NCBI GenBank assembly: GCA_004295015.1
Contig: SHNE01000030.1
Location: 1-58,656 of the forward strand
From: Bacteroidota bacterium
Lineage (GTDB): Bacteria > Bacteroidota > Bacteroidia > AKYH767-A > 2013-40CM-41-45
Reading direction: 5' to 3'
DNA: 58,656 bases
Shown here: one piece after another, positions 1 to 8,700 of the stretch
How positions within the stretch are numbered: the stretch's first letter is position 1
How the letters are laid out: each line of letters begins with the position of its first letter
Translations under genes and position numbers: made by a program
Notes under the pieces: model-generated
Databases searched by the model: none
Told to the model about the DNA's origin: nothing
Seen by the model: only the letters and a program-made list of their open reading frames with translations

Positions 1-52
1 TAGTTGAGTATTTTTCATTGTTGTAGATTTTTAGGATTGTTTGACTAATTAT

Positions 53-955
53 TTATCTTTCTAAATCATGTTCCCCTCTTTCGTCCTCTTTTTCACCACG
101 TAAATCTTCGAGCTCCTGCTCACGAGAATCTTGAACTTCCTCGTTGATCTCAGTATTTTGAGTTTGTTGAGCAAGGGGTTTGTTGTCTTTGGTTAATTCA
201 AATTTTTCGACATTTTTGTTTTCCTGAATAGGTTTAGTTTCAACCTTTCGCTCACCCTGCTTCTTTGACTTGGTATTCTTCTCAGTCTCTTGCACCTTGT
301 TCTCATTAGCCTCAATTCGTCTTTGTTGAGCATTTTCAAGATGTAGCTCTCTATTAGAGATAAAATCATTTTTAAGCACCCAAAGCTTTTCATTTTTTGC
401 CAAGAGATTTCCTTCATGATCAAAGGAGGTATATTCAAACTTCTTTAACTCTTCATTGTAATTCTTATAGATCCTGCCGATGTTATTCCGGAAAGAATCT
501 ACAATTGTGATTTGGTGGCCTTCTTTTGTTGGCTTTTCGTATTCAATAAAGATGAGCTGGTTAGTTCTTGCTTTTTGAGTAGATTGAGTTTTATTTGTCA
601 TAGCGATATTTTTTTTAGTTGATGAATAATTTTTTGAGTTAGTTCGTGATTGATTTTCTTGATTGTCTTTATTCACATCTATGAGACGTGCGTATCTTTC
701 GAACTTCAAGTCAATTGAATTGAATTCGGTCGTTGGTGGAAAAATTTCCCGGCCAACTTGGTTTGTTGAGATGTATCTGGTTTCATCTCCATCAATTTCA
801 GTGTAGACATGACCGATTATTTCATTTCGGCCCCCTAGGACTAATCGGTACACGATGAAGTGACCAAAATCTCCAACGGCTTGTTTATAGTGAATTAGCT
901 TGCTTTCTTGAGCAGTATCACTGCTTTGAAATGGAGACACAGTAGGCTTGTCCAT
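53..955 (-). CDS. Hypothetical protein with a duplicated domain; probable integrated-element cargo
   Basis: A 300-residue protein that I do not recognise. It has no signal peptide and no membrane segment. Residues about 20-95 and 130-205 look like two diverged copies of one domain: each has a stretch with I-G-H/R-x-Y followed by Y-x-S/T-x-x-x-x-G. The C-terminal third (from about 205) is very rich in Glu, Lys, Gln and Asn and is probably disordered or coiled coil. An internal Met near residue 118 could start a shorter single-domain form. It lies on the element side of a truncated tRNA-Leu gene, so I infer that it is the last gene of an integrated element extending left of the window. The domain duplication is seen; the mobile-element link is inference; the function is unknown. 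Confidence 0.7.
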   Translation of the reverse strand: MDKPTVSPFQSSDTAQESKLIHYKQAVGDFGHFIVYRLVLGGRNEIIGHVYTEIDGDETRYISTNQVGREIFPPTTEFNSIDLKFERYARLIDVNKDNQENQSRTNSKNYSSTKKNIAMTNKTQSTQKARTNQLIFIEYEKPTKEGHQITIVDSFRNNIGRIYKNYNEELKKFEYTSFDHEGNLLAKNEKLWVLKNDFISNRELHLENAQQRRIEANENKVQETEKNTKSKKQGERKVETKPIQENKNVEKFELTKDNKPLAQQTQNTEINEEVQDSREQELEDLRGEKEDERGEHDLER

Positions 956-1099
956 GGCTAGATTGCTTTAAGAATTCGGTAAATAACTGATTGAGGTAGT
1001 AAATGGCTGGAGTGCTGTTTTGGAGTGCTGAAAAGCATCGAAATGCACCAAAAAAGCTATGTAAAGGGCCTATTTAAATTAAAATTTGGATATACCAGC

Positions 1100-1155
1100 G
1101 GACTTAAAATCCTGTTCCCGTTGAGGGAGTACGAGTTCGATTCTCGTCCCGGGTA
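1100..1155 (+). other. 3' part of a tRNA-Leu(UAA) gene; candidate attachment site
   Basis: The sequence reads as a tRNA-Leu from the anticodon arm to the discriminator base. The loop CTTAAAA has anticodon TAA. A long variable arm contains a TCCC/GGGA stem. The T arm has stem ACGAG/CTCGT with loop TTCGATT. A seven-base 3' acceptor strand CCCGGGT is followed by A. Upstream there is no matching 5' acceptor strand (ACCCGGG or GCCCGGG) and no D arm, and the 5' side of the anticodon stem fails to pair after three bases. A tRNA truncated exactly in the anticodon arm is the classic product of tyrosine-integrase insertion. The orientation places the element to the left and the chromosome to the right. 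Confidence 0.7.
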
Positions 1156-1168
1156 CTTTATCAGTGCA

Positions 1169-1217
1169 AGAAACAGAGCGAGTGAACAGTAAGATACTGT
1201 TCACTCGCTCTGTTTCT
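1169..1217. repeat. Near-perfect 22-bp inverted repeat (hairpin), 5-nt loop
   Basis: Positions 1169-1190 and 1196-1217 are exact reverse complements around the loop AAGAT. The arm contains the word GAGTGAACAG, which recurs in the tandem repeats that follow and in a second cluster near 10690. There is no T run to suggest a terminator. It forms the left end of a repeat cluster next to the tRNA fragment. Confidence 0.8.
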
Positions 1218-1360
1218 GATACTCACACTAATTTTTACTGTTCACTCGCACTGTTTCTGCTACTCACACTAATTTTTCCTGTTCACTCGCTCTGTTTCTC
1301 ACACTCACACTTCTTTTTCCTGTTCACTCGCTCTGTTTCTCAGACTCACACTTCTTTTTA
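1197..1360. repeat. Four tandem copies of a 41-bp repeat
   Basis: Units start at 1197, 1238, 1279 and 1320. All begin CTGTTCACTCGC, continue with CTGTTTCT and ACTCACACT, and end in a T-rich stretch. They differ at a few positions only. The first unit shares its start with the right arm of the hairpin. A 74-codon open frame across the array is just the translated repeat and is not called as a gene. The units directly abut with no variable spacers, so this is not a CRISPR array. Confidence 0.8.
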
Positions 1361-1433
1361 CTTTTCCTACACTAATCAGACTAATTGAAAGTATTCAAAA
1401 CTTGATACCCAATCTCATTCAATCAAGTCATAC

Positions 1434-1441
1434 TATCTTTG
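1434..1441 (+). promoter_or_regulatory. TAnnTTTG promoter core (TATCTTTG)
   Basis: TATCTTTG matches the Bacteroidota -7 element. I see no TTG at the usual spacing for a -33 element. A 21-codon hydrophobic frame starts 20 bases downstream. This may be a promoter left from a gene destroyed by the relic at 1528. Confidence 0.3.
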
Positions 1442-1460
1442 TCCTAACGAATTAGTAAAA

Positions 1461-1526
1461 ATGTTCAGCTTTATTACCTTGCTAAAATTAGCCTTTGTGT
1501 ATGCGTGGAAAATTCTTCTTTTATAA
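1461..1526 (+). CDS. Possible 21-residue hydrophobic peptide or truncated gene start
   Basis: An ATG frame of 21 codons encodes an almost entirely hydrophobic peptide with two lysines, ending in TAA two bases before the repeat-type relic begins. It follows a TATCTTTG promoter core by 19 bases. It could be a small membrane peptide, or more likely the first codons of a gene whose remainder was replaced. No homology can be judged at this length. Confidence 0.15.
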   Translation: MFSFITLLKLAFVYAWKILLL

Positions 1527-1527
1527 T

Positions 1528-1620
1528 TGGAGATTCCGGAAATTGAGATCACCTATTTCACAACAATGTAGACTTTAATCAAGAATTCGCCGGTTTGTAA
1601 AACGAGAATATCCATCCCTG
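1528..1620 (+). mobile_element. Single-arm relic of the same repeat element as 10321-10533
   Basis: The arm begins TGGAGATTCCGG, has GATCACC about ten bases later, and contains a block near 1574-1595 of the type TTAATCAAGAATTCGCCGG. All three match the left arm of the palindromic element at 10321 in order and spacing. It ends near GAATATCCATCC, resembling the reverse complement of that element's outer end. No transposase remains. The spaced CCGG...TGATCA motifs recall subterminal repeats of IS21-type elements; that family link is inference. Confidence 0.4.
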
Positions 1621-2009
1621 CCTGGTGGCGGACAAGCAATCCTTAAGGCTTTCCTTAACGCATTGAAATGATTTTAAAAGTTCATTAAGGTATACTTTTT
1701 GAATTCCCTTTCTACGATGGTTGGAGTTAAGAAATAAGCTGCATCTTGTTTGTGAATTTGATAAGCATATGTCATGAAAAGCAATAATGCGTATCTTTAT
1801 AACAACTTAAAAACTATATTAGAAGGATTTTATTTGCTGATAAATAAAATGATTTTGTTGCGTTAAACTATGAAACAAATGACTGCAAGGGCGGAATGAC
1901 CTCGCACACAGGCTTTCACAAAACATTCGCCGAGCGGGGGTCTATTTTTTATCACAGTAAAACAAAATGACCAAATAATATTTTCACAAAAATTAAGTCA
2001 TTTAAAGCA
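1621..2009. other. Intergenic stretch with no recognised gene
   Basis: About 390 bases of AT-rich sequence upstream of the first secreted protein. I find no open frame with coding character, no clear promoter core and no strong hairpin. It probably holds the 5' region of the gene at 2010 plus further decayed sequence. Confidence 0.4.
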
Positions 2010-3470
2010 ATGAGAATTCTTGTCTGCTTTTTTTTGATTCTGTGCCTCCATTGCGAGGCACAGAATCAATTTAATAAGCGCTTCGATTTGTATCAAAGTT
2101 GGGGTGATGCAGCCATGAGCTTGGTTGTAGATTCTAACTCAATCTGGATTGCAATTGCAACACTTCCTTTAGGCCAGGCAAGCGGACCTTGGGCAAGTGG
2201 ATTGCTGCAATTGGATTTCAACGGAAATATTCTCGATACAAATTTGTATAGCATTCCTAATACGTTTGTGTATCCGGGTGGACCGGGCTCACTTAATCCG
2301 GCAAATGATGGGTTCATCTTGGGTGGATCCTTTGAAGATTCCACAGGAAATTCTGAAGCCCTTTTGATCCGAATCGGAAACAATGGGGATACCTTGTGGA
2401 CCAGAAAATATGGCGATGCCTATTTTCAAAGTGGCTGGATGGCAAAGCAATCTCATGATGGAGGCTTTTTATTGTGTGGGCAATCTGCATATGGAAATAT
2501 GCAGTTGATGGGAAATGCCTTGCTCTTAAAAACAGATAGTATAGGAAACTTATTGTGGCAAAAGACTTACGGAGATAGCATAGGATCTGAACTTGCTTTT
2601 TCATTTGTCGAAACAGCGAACGGTGGTTACGCCTTGTCTGGTCAATGGCGAACCGGAGCTGAAAATGACATTTGGATCGCCCTGATTGACAGTTCCGGCA
2701 CAATGTATTGGGATAGTATTATTCATAACGTGATTGATTATAATGATGCAGCATGGAATATTATCAATACTTCAGATGGAAATTTGTTGGTAACCGGATT
2801 TTATGCGTGGCAGTCTCAATCACCCCAGCCTTATTTTATTAAGTTGGATTTGTCTGGGAATATTATCTGGGATAAGAAGTATCTAAAAGCGTTTGGAAGC
2901 GTGCAAGTTTTTTCAACCAGGGAGTTGACAGACGGGTCATTCATTTCGGTAGGTTTTCATAATCTACCTCCACACCCTACTAGAAGAGCCTTCTTATTGA
3001 AACTCTCTGCAAACGGTGATAGTTTATGGTATCACGATTACATTAATGGAGCATATAGTGCTCATGAATTAAGAGACGTTTATCCGGCACCTGATGGAGG
3101 CTTTGTTGCTTGTGGATGGATGTATCCTTCACTTCCAGATACAGGCCATCAGGACTTTTGGGTGATTAGGGTAGATAGTATGGGTTGTGAAATTTCCAAT
3201 TGTACAGTAGTTATTTATGAATTGACAGAAAAACTGAATCCGCTAACAGTTTTTCCTGTTCCCTTTTCTTCTGAACTAAATATTTCGTTGAAGGAAGGGT
3301 TCTTAGAAGGACGTATCCAAATTTTTGATGCAACAGGAAATTTGAAAGTTCAACAGGAAGTTAATAATAACCATATCACAGTTAAAACGGTGGATTGGCC
3401 TAAGGGCATCTACTTCTTGAAGTATCAATTTAAATCACACACATTTAATAAAAAAATTGTCAAATTTTAA
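2010..3470 (+). CDS. Secreted beta-propeller-like protein with T9SS type A sorting domain
   Basis: A 486-residue exported protein. Residues 1-17 form a signal peptide ending in EAQ. The body (about 20-400) carries repeated blade-like segments of the type G-N/D-x-L/I-W-x-K-x-Y (for example LLWQKTYGD and TLWTRKYGD), each followed by a GGF/GGY-x-L/A-x-G segment. Such repeats are common in Bacteroidota surface beta-propellers. The last 75 residues form a type A sorting domain, starting at the FPVPFSSELNI segment and ending in GIYFLKY and a basic KKIVKF tail; this part is normally removed on secretion through the T9SS. The gene stands alone between decayed mobile sequences. The export route is well supported; the ligand or substrate is unknown. 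Confidence 0.85.
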   Translation: MRILVCFFLILCLHCEAQNQFNKRFDLYQSWGDAAMSLVVDSNSIWIAIATLPLGQASGPWASGLLQLDFNGNILDTNLYSIPNTFVYPGGPGSLNPANDGFILGGSFEDSTGNSEALLIRIGNNGDTLWTRKYGDAYFQSGWMAKQSHDGGFLLCGQSAYGNMQLMGNALLLKTDSIGNLLWQKTYGDSIGSELAFSFVETANGGYALSGQWRTGAENDIWIALIDSSGTMYWDSIIHNVIDYNDAAWNIINTSDGNLLVTGFYAWQSQSPQPYFIKLDLSGNIIWDKKYLKAFGSVQVFSTRELTDGSFISVGFHNLPPHPTRRAFLLKLSANGDSLWYHDYINGAYSAHELRDVYPAPDGGFVACGWMYPSLPDTGHQDFWVIRVDSMGCEISNCTVVIYELTEKLNPLTVFPVPFSSELNISLKEGFLEGRIQIFDATGNLKVQQEVNNNHITVKTVDWPKGIYFLKYQFKSHTFNKKIVKF

Positions 3471-3722
3471 ATGGGTTAGTATTGTAGAAAACAATGATAG
3501 TGTGGACATTTCAGTTCAATAGACCACCCTGTTTCGGTCGGCATTGACACCGAAAAGTTATAGAGTAGGAATGAATGCAAAGGTATGAGTTGCAATCGAT
3601 TTCGATCAATAGACTCCTCTAGGCATTTATTTTGAAACAATGGGGGTGATGTGTCTGAAATCTCCAAACTGATTCGATCTTTTTTAAACTAATAGAAGTA
3701 AACTATCTCATCGCTTATTTGC
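3471..3722. other. Decayed intergenic sequence with IS-end-like motifs
   Basis: Around 3500-3560 the strand reads AATAGACCACC, TTTCGGTC and TTGACACCGAAA. These resemble the spaced GACC/TTTCGG words of some insertion-sequence ends. There is no transposase frame here. A 63-codon minus-strand frame lacks coding character and is not called. Confidence 0.2.
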
Positions 3723-4000
3723 TTGTGGCAAGAACAGGAGAAAATAAATAAAAAAAGACTTGACTTTGGCATAGAAATCGCCGAGCGTGGTACGAAAAAA
3801 TTACTGCGTCCTGCCGAAAGATTTAGTTTTGCCGGAGCAATAGTAGAGGAAAAACATCTATCCATTCGTCAGGCCTGTCAGTTCGTAATCCTTCCCCGAT
3901 TAATTTCAGTTATGTAGCTGGAGCGAATAAAAATGTACCTGTAAGGGAACGGCTTCAGGTTTTAAAAATCCGGCATAGCGGTTTGTATTAACATTAATAA
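3723..4000 (+). pseudogene. IS3-family-like transposase remnant (frameshifted)
   Basis: The first frame (3723-3917) includes KKLLRPAERF and KHLSIRQACQFVILPR. These resemble the junction before the N-terminal helix-turn-helix of IS3-type OrfB transposases, where RRACRxxGLSRSxYY is usual. Near 3895 the reading shifts by one base. The new frame continues NVPVRERLQVLKIRHSGLY to a stop, resembling the following family segment (APLRERL...H..YGYRR). The catalytic DDE core is absent. This is a short fragment of a dead element. The family assignment rests on remembered motif patterns. Confidence 0.5.
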
Positions 4001-4051
4001 ATACTTACTCTTTACTGACAATCCGGCCTTCATATTTCATTGAACAGTTCT

Positions 4052-4059
4052 TATATTTG
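4052..4059 (+). promoter_or_regulatory. Promoter core TATATTTG of the secreted-protein operon
   Basis: TATATTTG fits the Bacteroidota TAnnTTTG -7 element and lies 17 bases before the ATG at 4077, giving a very short leader. A TTG occurs upstream but closer than the usual spacing. It would serve both the propeller gene and the overlapping CotH-type gene. Confidence 0.45.
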
Positions 4060-4076
4060 TTTAAAAATCCGGTGAA

Positions 4077-5765
4077 ATGAAAATTAAATTGTACTCAAGC
4101 CTGCTTTTAGTATGGCTTTCTTTTTCTGTTAACATTCACACGAAAGCACAAAATTGCCAATGGGCGAATCAGATAGGACATATAAACAGCAATACAAAAC
4201 TGAATGCCATTAGTAAATATAGCGGTGAAAATATAATTATAGCAGGCTCTTTCACGTCTCCAACCCTTACATTTAACACCCATACACTTACCAATTCAGG
4301 CCAGGAAGATGCCTTCTTCGTTGTAGTGGATAAGAACGGGAATTATTTATGGGCAAATAAAATCGGCGGACTCGAAGTGGATAACATTACGAATATCGTT
4401 TCAGACAGTCAGGGTAATATTTATGTTGCCGGACACTTTTATAGCTTATCGCTGACCATCGGTAGTTCGGTTTTAGTAAACTCGGGTGAATCAGATGGCT
4501 TTCTTGTTAAATTCAACTCCAATAATACTGTTGAATGGGCACGAAATATAGGAACAAATCTGGCTGACCTAGTTTCCGGATTAGGTGTAGATAGTTCAGG
4601 AAATGTTTATATCAGCGGCCACTCTTCTCTATATCCAATTAATAATGTTTTTTTAAAAAAGTATGACAGCAACAATAATCTCTTGTGGGAAGAATTTGGA
4701 ACCTCGGATACTCTCGGTTTCAATTCCATTTCTTCTACATCATTGACTGTGGATGACAATCAAAATGTTTATCTCACCGGCTCTATTAACGGTTATGCTA
4801 CATTCAGCAATACACACACAATTGGCTATGGAACACAAAGTGGCTTTATTGTAAAATACAATTCATCCGGGCTCTACATGTTGGGCATCGCTGACTCCGG
4901 CCTTACGCAGGTAAATGATATAACCTCTCTCAACAATGAACTTTATACCTGCAGTGAAAAATTGACATGGAGGCTGGGCTGGGGCTGGCCACTTCAATCT
5001 TCTAAAGTATATGTTACTAAGCTTGACAGTGCTTTGAATAAAATCTGGCAAAAGGAAAACGGAGGTGTCTCTAGTTCTATATACGATGAAAAATATGACC
5101 TTGCCAGAGCAATTACAGTCGATGAATCAGGCAATACTTATGTTGCAGGATTTTCTTTCAGCGACACACTTTATTTTGCTGACACAACACTATTGAATGA
5201 ATACTACATAAGTTATTATTACCCTCAGGCATTTGTTTTTAAGTATGGATCAACGGGAGATGAGTTATGGGGGAAATTTTTCGGAGGACAATTATTGGAT
5301 GAGGCAACTATTGTTATGGCCGCATCAAATGAAAATTTCTATTTCGGAGGCATGTTTGAATCAGATACTATATCCTTGGATAATCATTTATTGGAAAATA
5401 GCGGGATAGTGGATAGTATATATGTTCACATAAGCCCAATTCGCTTTGGAAGAAAACAATTAAGCTTTATAAGTTATTTTGAAAATGATTCTACGATTAG
5501 TATAGACGAACTAAACAAATCAATTGTTATTTCTCTTTTCCCAAATCCGGCAAATGATTTTTTCTTCATTAAGTTTCTGACTAAACCTGTATCAGCAATC
5601 AAGGTATCCATTTGTTCAATTGATGGTCGATTGATCAAATGGGATTATCACAATTCTCCTTCTGAAATACTGAAGGTCGACGCAAATGAAATTGCATCCG
5701 GGATCTATTTTGTTATTGTTGAATCAAAAAACAGCAGAGCTATACATAAATTAATCAGGGAATGA
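4077..5765 (+). CDS. Secreted SBBP-type beta-propeller protein, T9SS type A
   Basis: A 562-residue protein with a signal peptide (residues 1-24, ending TKAQ). The body consists of blade repeats of the SBBP type: segments like DSQGNIYVAGHF, DSSGNVYISGHS, DDNQNVYLTGS and DESGNTYVAGFS, each preceded by a strand with L/E-W-A-x-K/N-I-G. I count at least five blades between about residues 60 and 450. The last 80 residues form a type A sorting domain beginning near LFPNPANDFFFIKF and ending with GIYFVIV and a basic tail. The stop codon overlaps the start of the next gene by four bases (ATGA), so the two are co-translated. Binding or structural role at the cell surface is inferred; no catalytic motif is visible. 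Confidence 0.85.
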   Translation: MKIKLYSSLLLVWLSFSVNIHTKAQNCQWANQIGHINSNTKLNAISKYSGENIIIAGSFTSPTLTFNTHTLTNSGQEDAFFVVVDKNGNYLWANKIGGLEVDNITNIVSDSQGNIYVAGHFYSLSLTIGSSVLVNSGESDGFLVKFNSNNTVEWARNIGTNLADLVSGLGVDSSGNVYISGHSSLYPINNVFLKKYDSNNNLLWEEFGTSDTLGFNSISSTSLTVDDNQNVYLTGSINGYATFSNTHTIGYGTQSGFIVKYNSSGLYMLGIADSGLTQVNDITSLNNELYTCSEKLTWRLGWGWPLQSSKVYVTKLDSALNKIWQKENGGVSSSIYDEKYDLARAITVDESGNTYVAGFSFSDTLYFADTTLLNEYYISYYYPQAFVFKYGSTGDELWGKFFGGQLLDEATIVMAASNENFYFGGMFESDTISLDNHLLENSGIVDSIYVHISPIRFGRKQLSFISYFENDSTISIDELNKSIVISLFPNPANDFFFIKFLTKPVSAIKVSICSIDGRLIKWDYHNSPSEILKVDANEIASGIYFVIVESKNSRAIHKLIRE

Positions 5766-8700
5766 AAAATTCAGTGCTATTTGTTTTCATATTACTGAGC
5801 GTGAGTTTAAATGCGCAAATCAGAATAAATGAAATTCTTGCCCTAAATAGTTCTGTTGTAAACGATCCTGACTTTGGAGAATTTTCGGATTTTATTGAGT
5901 TGCACAATACAGCTGCATACACTATTAATCTTCAAAGCTATTCTATTACTGATGATCCTGATTCAAAGAAAAAATGGATGTTGCCATCCCTGGTCTTGTC
6001 AGCAGATCAACATCTGATTATATGGGCTGACGGGGAATCTAAATATCCGGGAGAGCGCGCTTACAGTAAATACAAAAATGATACAATTACCACAACCGCT
6101 TTACATGCTAACTTTAATGTCAACAGTCTGGGCGAGACAATTTATCTTTATAACAATCAGGAAGAACTTGAGGATAGCCTGAAATTAGGTGTGCAGGAAT
6201 ATGATATTTCGATTGGTAGAAATATTCAAAATTACTCAGAATGGAATTATTACAGTGAGCCTACGCCCGGTAAAATTAATTCATCTTTCGGTTCAACGTC
6301 ACTGAATTATGCATCCGAACCGGTATTCTCAATTGATGAGGGCTTTTATCCTTCTGCTCAACAATTGCAAATTAGTTCTGCTGGACAGAATTCCCTTATA
6401 CGGTTTACTATTGATGGAACTACACCGAATGAAGGTTCTCCTGTACTTTCCGGAAGTTTTAATTTTGCACGTAATTATGTAATCAAGGCTCGTGCTTACG
6501 AACCGGGAAAATTGCCGGGTAAGGTCATTACTAAAACCTATTTTATAAATGAAAACATCGACCTCCCTGTTATTTCTATTTCAACAGACAATTCAAATTT
6601 CTATGGCTTTGATTACGGCATACTGCAAAATGCAATGAAGGAAAGAGAGGTTCCGGTTTATGTTGAATATTTTGATCTGAATAAACAAAGAAAATTTAAT
6701 GTGAATGCCGGTGCGAAATTATTCGGATCTACCATTTTTAATTTACCTCAAAGACCAATTTCAATAGCAGTAAAATCAAAATACGGTGATGATAAAATAA
6801 ACTATAAATTATTTAATGACAGAGAATCCTCCGTTTATTATTCCTTCCTCCTAAGAAATGGTGGTAATGATTATGATCTTTCCTATTTCCGGGAGGGCTT
6901 ATCCACCTCCCTGATAAAAAATCAAATGGACGTGGATTATCTGGCATACCGGCCTTGTGTAGTTTTTATCAATGGACAGTACAACGGCATTTATGAAATA
7001 AGAGAAAGGCTGGATGAAAACTTCATTTCAAACAATCACTACACTAATAATGCCAACCTTGATCTTCTCGAAGACAGTTTAAGAGTCGTCTCAGGCAGTA
7101 AATACAATTATCAAAATCTGATTTACTTTATTGAAAACAATGACCTGAGTGTTGCCGATAATTACCAATATGCTCGGGAACAAATCGACATTCATGAATT
7201 TACCAATTACATAATTCATAAAATATTTATCGGCTACTGGATTGTTGATTTAAATAACAAGTATTGGAGAAACAATGATACTCAAAGCAAGTGGCGATGG
7301 ATTGCAAACGACAATGAACATGCATTTGGAAAATTGGGCGGGGACAATTATATGGACAATACATTGAGTAAAGTTTCAGGAATTACGGGAAACCTGCCTG
7401 CCTGGTCAACTTTTTTATTCAGAAACCTTCTGAAAAATGAAGAGTTTAAAAATGATTTTATACAACGTACATCCACCTACTTGAATACAGTATTTAATCC
7501 TGCTGTTACATTACCTATTACAGACAGTTTAAAAGCAATTCTAAGTCTGCAAATGCCAAGGCATATTAATAAATGGGGTACGCCTTTATCGCTTTCATTC
7601 TGGCATTCAAACATTGATTTTATCAAAACATTTTTACAATATCGCGGTGAACATGTTCGTCAGCATATTACTACTCAATTCGGAGTTCAGGATAGTGCAC
7701 ATGTGGAAATAAATATTGGAGGTGGGGGAGATGTTTCTTTGTGTGGCATATTGTTAAGAGACTCAATACATTCAGGCTATTATTTTAAAAACATTCCAAT
7801 AAAGTTAAAAGCTTCGCCAAAACCAGGCTACAAATTTATTGAATGGCAAGGATCAGGTAACACATTTCCGGAAATCGTTTTTATTCCTGGAAGCGACACA
7901 AGCATTACGGCAGTATTTGCTCCTAACCCAATAAGTATAATTCCTCCATTGATTCAAAGTGATACCATACTAAGCACGACTCTTTCACCCTGGTATGGAT
8001 TAGAGGATGTAATTATTAAACCGGGCGCCAAACTTATAGTTGAACCGGGTGTTGAAATATTTATTTGCGAGAATAAATCTATTTATGTTGAAGGTGGTTT
8101 AATAATGTCCGGTAGTCACGACAGCTTGATTCGTGTAGGGGTTGACACATTATATTCAAATATAAATGACAAAGAAGATCTCCGTTGGGGCAGTATTATT
8201 GCTGATAATCCAAGCGACTCGGTTCTTATACAATATGTAAAATTTAATAACGGAAGTTACGGAAATGATCGGGCAAAATATTTTTCGACCATTGCTGTTT
8301 ACAATACCAACATACGATTTGAACACTCGGAAATTTCAGATGGCGGACCGCCATTTTATGCATATGGTGGCAATGTATATATTGCTAACTCGTCTTTTCA
8401 CACCCATAACAGTTGTAATGGATTCGTGAGTATAAACAATGTAATTAGCCCGATCGTTGAAAATTGCTCTTTCAAAGGCAATAAAGCCACGGATACTGAT
8501 GGTTTGGACTTAAAAGGAGTTACAAATGCCTTGGTCAAGAACAATCATATTCATGATTTCTCAGGCACGAACTGCGATGGAATTGATTTTGGAATAAATT
8601 CTGTCAACAATATTGTTGAAGGCAATATAATTTATAACTGTACAGATAAAGGTATTTCTATCGGATCACAATCAAATGCAACGATCTACCGCAACCTGAT

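Noticed and set aside
1070..1156. Complete tRNA-Leu gene
   Set aside because: No 5' acceptor strand pairs with CCCGGGT and the D arm is missing; only the 3' part is present.
1197..1360. Possible CRISPR array
   Set aside because: Units abut directly with no unique spacers, and there are no cas genes in the window.
1164..1388. 74-codon plus-strand frame over the tandem array
   Set aside because: It is the translation of the 41-bp repeats and hairpin and has no protein character beyond the repeat.
3476..3667. 63-codon minus-strand frame
   Set aside because: No coding character; it lies over decayed intergenic DNA with IS-end-like words.
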